Shown here: piece after piece, positions 6,520-9,699 of the stretch
Position numbering within the stretch: position 1 is the first letter of the stretch
Layout: every line of letters begins with the position of its first letter
Source: Nitrospirota bacterium
Lineage (GTDB): Bacteria; Nitrospinota; Nitrospinia; Nitrospinales; Nitrospinaceae
Length of the DNA: 9,699 nucleotides
Assembly: GCA_003229345.1 (NCBI GenBank)
Contig: QIDN01000247.1
Span: 1 to 9,699 of the forward strand
Reading direction: 5' to 3'
Translations under genes and position numbers: made by a program
Notes under the pieces: generated by a model
Databases searched by the model: none
Seen by the model: the letters and a program-made list of their open reading frames with translations, nothing else
Told to the model about the DNA's origin: nothing

Positions 6520-6648
6520 ATGACGGATTCAAGCGTTGAAAGTCTTAATGACGAAGAATTGCTGATGTACTACGAAACCACCAAAAAACTTTTGAAAAGC
6601 AGAATAAAAGATGAAGCCTCCAAAAATGGGAAAGCGGAGATTCTGTAA
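6520..6648 (+). CDS. Small helical protein of unknown function (42 aa), possibly truncated
   Basis: The ATG at 6520 has a modest ribosome site, AGGTG at 6511-6515 with short spacing, and opens a 42-codon frame ending in TAA at 6646-6648. The product is highly charged and helical in character (SLNDEELLMYYETTKKLLKS, then RIKDEASKNGKAEIL). It has no signal peptide or membrane segment. I do not recognise a family. The same frame continues after the TAA for 18 sense codons of the same helical character up to TAA at 6703-6705, so the full protein may have been about 61 residues plus the interrupted position. It follows the SH3-like ORF by 40 bases and is probably the last gene of the TPR-M48 transcript. 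Confidence 0.45.
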   Translation: MTDSSVESLNDEELLMYYETTKKLLKSRIKDEASKNGKAEIL

Positions 6649-6705
6649 CAAAAACTTGAGTGCATCGAAGATCAATTAAAGTCGAGAAGTCTTTGGGGAA
6701 CATAA
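6649..6705 (+). other. In-frame coding-like continuation after the TAA of the 42-aa ORF
   Basis: Read in the same frame as the ORF at 6520, these bases encode QKLECIEDQLKSRSLWGT and then TAA TAG. The I-L-x-x-K-L-x-x-I-E-x-Q-L spacing across the stop continues an amphipathic helix begun before it, which suggests that the TAA at 6646-6648 interrupts what was one reading frame. A single base change from CAA, GAA or AAA would create it. A sequencing error is also possible. Confidence 0.4.
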
Positions 6706-6741
6706 TAGCTTTCCCGAATGCCCATTCATTTTTAAAATAAA

Positions 6742-6769
6742 AACGGGCAGACCTTTGGGTCTGCCCGTT
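6742..6769 (-). terminator. Rho-independent terminator of acn, possibly bidirectional
   Basis: A perfect 12-bp stem is formed by AACGGGCAGACC (6742-6753) and GGTCTGCCCGTT (6758-6769), with a TTTG loop. On the minus strand the stem is followed by TTTATTTT, the T tract of an intrinsic terminator, and it lies 25 bases beyond the acn stop. On the plus strand it closes the TPR-M48-small ORF run, but no T tract follows directly on that side, so termination there would be weaker. Confidence 0.88.
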
Positions 6770-6793
6770 GATCTGCACATAAATACTTTTACT

Positions 6794-9043
6794 TTAAACG
6801 CTAGCTTTTTGACTCCCCACGTAATTCAGAGCGGAGCCTGCATAGAACCATTCAATCTCACCGGCGTTCAAACTGTGGTTCAATTGGATTTTTTCCATTG
6901 AGCCGTCCTCATGCGTCACCGTCATGGTCACTGCCTGTCCGGGTTTGAGAACATCCAGCCCTTCAAAGGAAATAGCGTCTTTCTGCTGGATTTTCTCATA
7001 ATCATCCTTGTTCGAGAAACTAAACGGCAGAAGGCCTTGCTTCTTGAGATTCGCCTCAAAAATCCGAGCAAAAGATTTGGCGATAATCGCCCGGCCACCC
7101 ATATGACGCGGCTCCATGGCGGCATGCTCGCGGCTGGATCCCTCACCAATATTTTCATCGGCGAAGACTACCCATCCTTCGCCATTGTCTTTGTAATGTC
7201 GGGCAATCTTGTTCAGCTCGTCCGTTTTACCCGTCATCAGATTACTCCCTTTGCCGGTTTCATCGCAATATGAGTTCGATGCGCCCAGGAACAGGTTGTT
7301 GCTGATGTTGTCCAGGTGGCCGCGGAATTTCAACCAGGGGCCGGCCTGGGAAATATGGTCGGTGGTGCATTTCCCCGCCGCTTTGAACAACACCTTGAGA
7401 TTTTTATAATCCGTCACCGGATCCTGTTTCGGAAACGGTTGCAGAAGGGACAACCGCTCGCTCTTGGGATTGACAACAACTTCCCCTGACATGGTGGGAG
7501 CCATGTAGCCGCTGTCCTTGGTGGCATATCCCTGGCTTGGGTAAATCTCCCCGGCGGGCGGTTCAAATTTGAAATTGCCGATCGAGTCGGTTAGCGGATT
7601 GAACTTCATGCTACCCGCGAAGGCCATGGCGACCACGATCTCCGGACTGCTGATGAAGCTCAACGTTTCAGCGCTTCCGTCATTCCTTTTGGCAAAATTG
7701 CGGTTGTAAGAACTGAGAATGCTGTTGGGATCACCCTTTTTGACATCCTCCCGTTTCCATTGACCGATACAGGGTCCGCAGGCGTTGGCCAGCACGGTAC
7801 CCCCGACATCTTCAAAATCCTTCAAAATTCCGTCGCGGCTGATCGTCTCAAAAATTCGTTCCGATCCGGGGGTCACCAGAAAGTGGGACTTGGATTTAAG
7901 CCCGGCTTTTTTGGCCTGCCGCACCAAACTAACTGCACGAGTCAGGTCTTCATAACTGGAATTGGTGCAGGAACCGATCAATGCAGCCGACAGTTTTTCG
8001 GGGTAGTTATTTTTGTCGACATCCGAAGCCATCTGCGAAATGGGACGTCCCAGGTCGGGAGTGTGCGGTCCGACGATATGCGGCTCCAGAGTGGATAAAT
8101 CGATCTCATGAATTTCATCGTAGTACTTTTCAGGATTTTTTTCGACTTCCGGATCGGACACTAGGTGTTCCGCATATTTTTTACAGAGATCCGCCACGGC
8201 ATCGCGCTCCGTTTTGCGGAGGTAGACATCCATGCTCTCGTCATAACCGAACGTGGAAGTGGTGGCGCCGATTTCCGCACCCATGTTGGTGACCGTGCCT
8301 TTGCCGGTAGCACTGAGAGAGCGGGCGCCTTCGCCGAAATATTCGACGATCTTGCCGGTGCCGCCTTTTACCGTCAGCATAGTGGCCACCTTCAGGATGA
8401 TATCTTTGGCGGAGGTCCAGCCGCTCAATTTTCCGGTCAGTTTGATGCCTACCAGTTTGGGCATGCGGGTCACGAATTTCTGGCCGGTCATGACGTCCAC
8501 TGCATCGGCCCCGCCAACTCCGATGGCAATCGTTCCCATGCCTCCGGCATTGGGAGTATGAGAATCGGTACCGATGATCATGGTGCCGGGAACCGCGTAA
8601 TTCTCGAAGACCACTTGATGGATAATGCCGGAACCGGGTTTCCAGAATCCCATGCCATACTTCATGGCAGCGGACTGGAGAAAATCATAAACTTCCTTGT
8701 TGGTTTCAATAGCCGCTTTGAGATCCGCCGAGGAACCGGTATAAGCTTGGATGAGATGGTCGCAATGAACTGAAGAGGGAACCGCGACTTGGGGCAGTTT
8801 GGCGGACATGAATTGCAAAATAGCCATCTGCGCGGTGGCGTCCTGCATAGCCACCCGGTCCGCATTCAAATAGATGTCGGATTTCCCCCGTTCCAGTTTG
8901 GAAAAGTCGGTACCGGGATCCATGTGGGAATAAAGAATTTTTTCCACGATGGTTAATTTACGGCCCAGGTTACTGCGGGCGGCGCTCAGGGATTTCTCCA
9001 TGGATTGAAACAATTTTTCAATGGGCGCTGGATCCAATAACAT
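6794..9043 (-). CDS. acn: Aconitate hydratase, mitochondrial-type
   Basis: Aconitase interconverts citrate and isocitrate in the TCA cycle using a [4Fe-4S] cluster. The 749-aa protein carries all three cluster cysteines: Cys359 in GSCTNSSYED, and Cys422 and Cys425 in NACGPCIGQW. Other active-site blocks are GTDSHTPNAGGMG (158-170), GKCTTDHISQAGPWLKFRGH (557-576) and GEGSSREHAA (633-642), with the catalytic Ser near 636 and Arg638. Length and detailed motifs, such as KLTGKLSGWTSAKD, IGSCTNSSYED, LKFRGHLDNISNNL and the C-terminal IEWFYAGSALN, match eukaryotic mitochondrial aconitase (Aco2). They differ from the roughly 890-aa AcnA/IRP type and from AcnB. No targeting extension is present; the protein begins directly with the catalytic domain. 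The ATG at 9043 has a strong Shine-Dalgarno. The gene appears monocistronic, with its own terminator at 6742-6769 and a 229-base divergent gap upstream. Confidence 0.97.
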   Translation of the reverse strand: MLLDPAPIEKLFQSMEKSLSAARSNLGRKLTIVEKILYSHMDPGTDFSKLERGKSDIYLNADRVAMQDATAQMAILQFMSAKLPQVAVPSSVHCDHLIQAYTGSSADLKAAIETNKEVYDFLQSAAMKYGMGFWKPGSGIIHQVVFENYAVPGTMIIGTDSHTPNAGGMGTIAIGVGGADAVDVMTGQKFVTRMPKLVGIKLTGKLSGWTSAKDIILKVATMLTVKGGTGKIVEYFGEGARSLSATGKGTVTNMGAEIGATTSTFGYDESMDVYLRKTERDAVADLCKKYAEHLVSDPEVEKNPEKYYDEIHEIDLSTLEPHIVGPHTPDLGRPISQMASDVDKNNYPEKLSAALIGSCTNSSYEDLTRAVSLVRQAKKAGLKSKSHFLVTPGSERIFETISRDGILKDFEDVGGTVLANACGPCIGQWKREDVKKGDPNSILSSYNRNFAKRNDGSAETLSFISSPEIVVAMAFAGSMKFNPLTDSIGNFKFEPPAGEIYPSQGYATKDSGYMAPTMSGEVVVNPKSERLSLLQPFPKQDPVTDYKNLKVLFKAAGKCTTDHISQAGPWLKFRGHLDNISNNLFLGASNSYCDETGKGSNLMTGKTDELNKIARHYKDNGEGWVVFADENIGEGSSREHAAMEPRHMGGRAIIAKSFARIFEANLKKQGLLPFSFSNKDDYEKIQQKDAISFEGLDVLKPGQAVTMTVTHEDGSMEKIQLNHSLNAGEIEWFYAGSALNYVGSQKASV

Positions 9044-9050
9044 TGAATAC

Positions 9051-9058
9051 TCTCCTTA
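9051..9058 (-). promoter_or_regulatory. Strong Shine-Dalgarno of acn
   Basis: On the minus strand this reads TAAGGAGA, 7 bases before the ATG at 9043. It is the only near-consensus ribosome site in the window and fixes the acn start. It fits a highly expressed TCA-cycle enzyme. Confidence 0.85.
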
Positions 9059-9228
9059 GACGATTAGTTTTTTTGTTGATATAATGGTCCCCCAATCACT
9101 GAAAATCGAAATCAGATTGGCGGAGGTTGAATTAACAAGTCAATTTTGAAAGGCCTGATTCTGCCATGAAGCTATTGAAAATTCAATCATTTTAAGGATA
9201 GGAGCTTTTCTCCAATATCTTGCCTAAC

Positions 9229-9247
9229 TATAATTGTATTAACAATT
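9229..9247 (+). promoter_or_regulatory. Possible -10 box and overlapping inverted repeat before the alpha/beta hydrolase
   Basis: TATAAT (9229-9234) lies 38 bases upstream of the ATG at 9273, and no good -35 is seen 17 bases before it. An inverted repeat AATTGT-ATTA-ACAATT (9232-9247) overlaps the box and could be an operator. The stretch is very AT-rich, so both may be chance. The rest of the 9044-9272 gap holds nothing else I can support firmly. Confidence 0.3.
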
Positions 9248-9272
9248 TAACGATAATTTATTAAAGTGAACT

Positions 9273-9699
9273 ATGAGTTCTGTTTTTGATTCACCCCAAT
9301 TCAATGCCAACCTGTTTTTCCCTCGGCCCGACCGATTGGTGCCACCAGAGGGCTCCGATGAGATTTATATAGAAGTGGAACCGGAGGTTAAAGTCCATAT
9401 TCGGCGTTATCCTTCACCCGATGCCCGGTTCAGCCTGTTGTATTTTCATGGCAATGGAGAAATTGCCTCGGATTACGATGAAATGTCCAAGGCGTTTGCC
9501 TATCTGGGTGCGGAACTGGTTGTTTGCGATTACCGGGGATATGGACGGAGCAGTGGTCAACCGACATTAAGGACAGCCCTTGAGGACGCCCACAAGGTTT
9601 ATCAATCCTTGAAAAAGGATGGCAAGTTGCTGGATAAGCTGTGCGTCATGGGCCGGTCTTTAGGAAGCGCCCCGGCGATTGAGCTGTGTTCTCATTATC
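9273..9699 (+). CDS. Alpha/beta hydrolase, 3' truncated by the window
   Basis: The ATG at 9273 opens a frame that runs to the window edge and gives 142 residues. FSLLYFHGNGE (53-63) holds the oxyanion-hole HGNG motif. VVCDYRGYGRSSG (83-95) is the following strand and loop, and VMGRSLGSAPA (125-135) is the nucleophile elbow, with Ser129 as the catalytic serine. This is the arrangement of serine hydrolases of the BEM46 / alpha/beta hydrolase_1 type. The acid and histidine of the triad would lie beyond the window. There is no signal peptide, so it is probably cytoplasmic. A weak AAAGTGA precedes the start. It is transcribed away from acn. The substrate cannot be told from the sequence. Confidence 0.85.
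   Translation, partial: MSSVFDSPQFNANLFFPRPDRLVPPEGSDEIYIEVEPEVKVHIRRYPSPDARFSLLYFHGNGEIASDYDEMSKAFAYLGAELVVCDYRGYGRSSGQPTLRTALEDAHKVYQSLKKDGKLLDKLCVMGRSLGSAPAIELCSHY

Noticed and set aside
8165..8773. 202-codon open frame on the plus strand opposite acn
   Set aside because: It is antisense to strongly conserved aconitase blocks, its translation shows no recognisable domain, and it is explained by the codon bias of acn.
9056..9085. TTAGAC-N18-TATAAT on the plus strand near the acn start
   Set aside because: The -35 is poor, the hexamer lies within the acn leader, and it would leave a leader of about 180 bases before the hydrolase gene.
9092..9120. CCAATC/GATTGG inverted repeat upstream of acn
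   Set aside because: Six pairs with a 17-base loop in AT-rich sequence is within chance, and no known operator is recognised.

Overview
The window looks like an ordinary chromosomal segment of a Gram-negative bacterium. Coding DNA has mid-range GC, the gaps between genes are AT-rich, and all of them are shorter than 300 bases. Supporting signs are a signal-peptide M48 protease, a YfgM-like inner-membrane TPR protein and a CtpA-type protease. The mitochondrial-type aconitase and the general protein style would suit Nitrospinota or a deltaproteobacterial lineage, but that is a guess from memory. I see no mobile element, CRISPR array, tRNA or rRNA.

Layout: (1) 1-410 (+), the 3' end of a carboxy-terminal processing protease of family S41. 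(2) 526-2549 (+), tsaD (tRNA t6A synthesis), then an OleD-like NAD-dependent 3-beta-HSD-family dehydrogenase 14 bases downstream. (3) 4310-2518 (-), gpsA then larB, joined by an ATGA stop/start overlap. The larB end overlaps the dehydrogenase end tail to tail by 32 bases. (4) 4311-4485, an AT-rich divergent promoter region. (5) 4486-6705 (+), an envelope-related run: a membrane-anchored YfgM-like TPR protein, a secreted M48 metalloprotease with a LysM-like tail, a 64-aa SH3-like ORF, and a 42-aa helical ORF. (6) A 12-bp hairpin terminator at 6742-6769, then acn (6794-9043, -), a full-length mitochondrial-type aconitase with a strong Shine-Dalgarno. (7) 9273 to the end (+), the N-terminal part of an alpha/beta hydrolase.

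Most of this is housekeeping: tRNA modification, phospholipid precursor supply, the TCA cycle and envelope quality control. The part most worth a second look is 6260-6705. There the SH3-like ORF lies in the same frame as the M48 protease, separated only by one TGA and four sense codons, has no Shine-Dalgarno and has no export signal of its own. Immediately after it, the small helical ORF is cut by a TAA, beyond which the same frame runs on for 18 plausible codons. Either two adjacent genes carry nonsense mutations, or the stops are real and define very small proteins, or there is readthrough. I do not see a convincing undescribed multi-gene system in this window.
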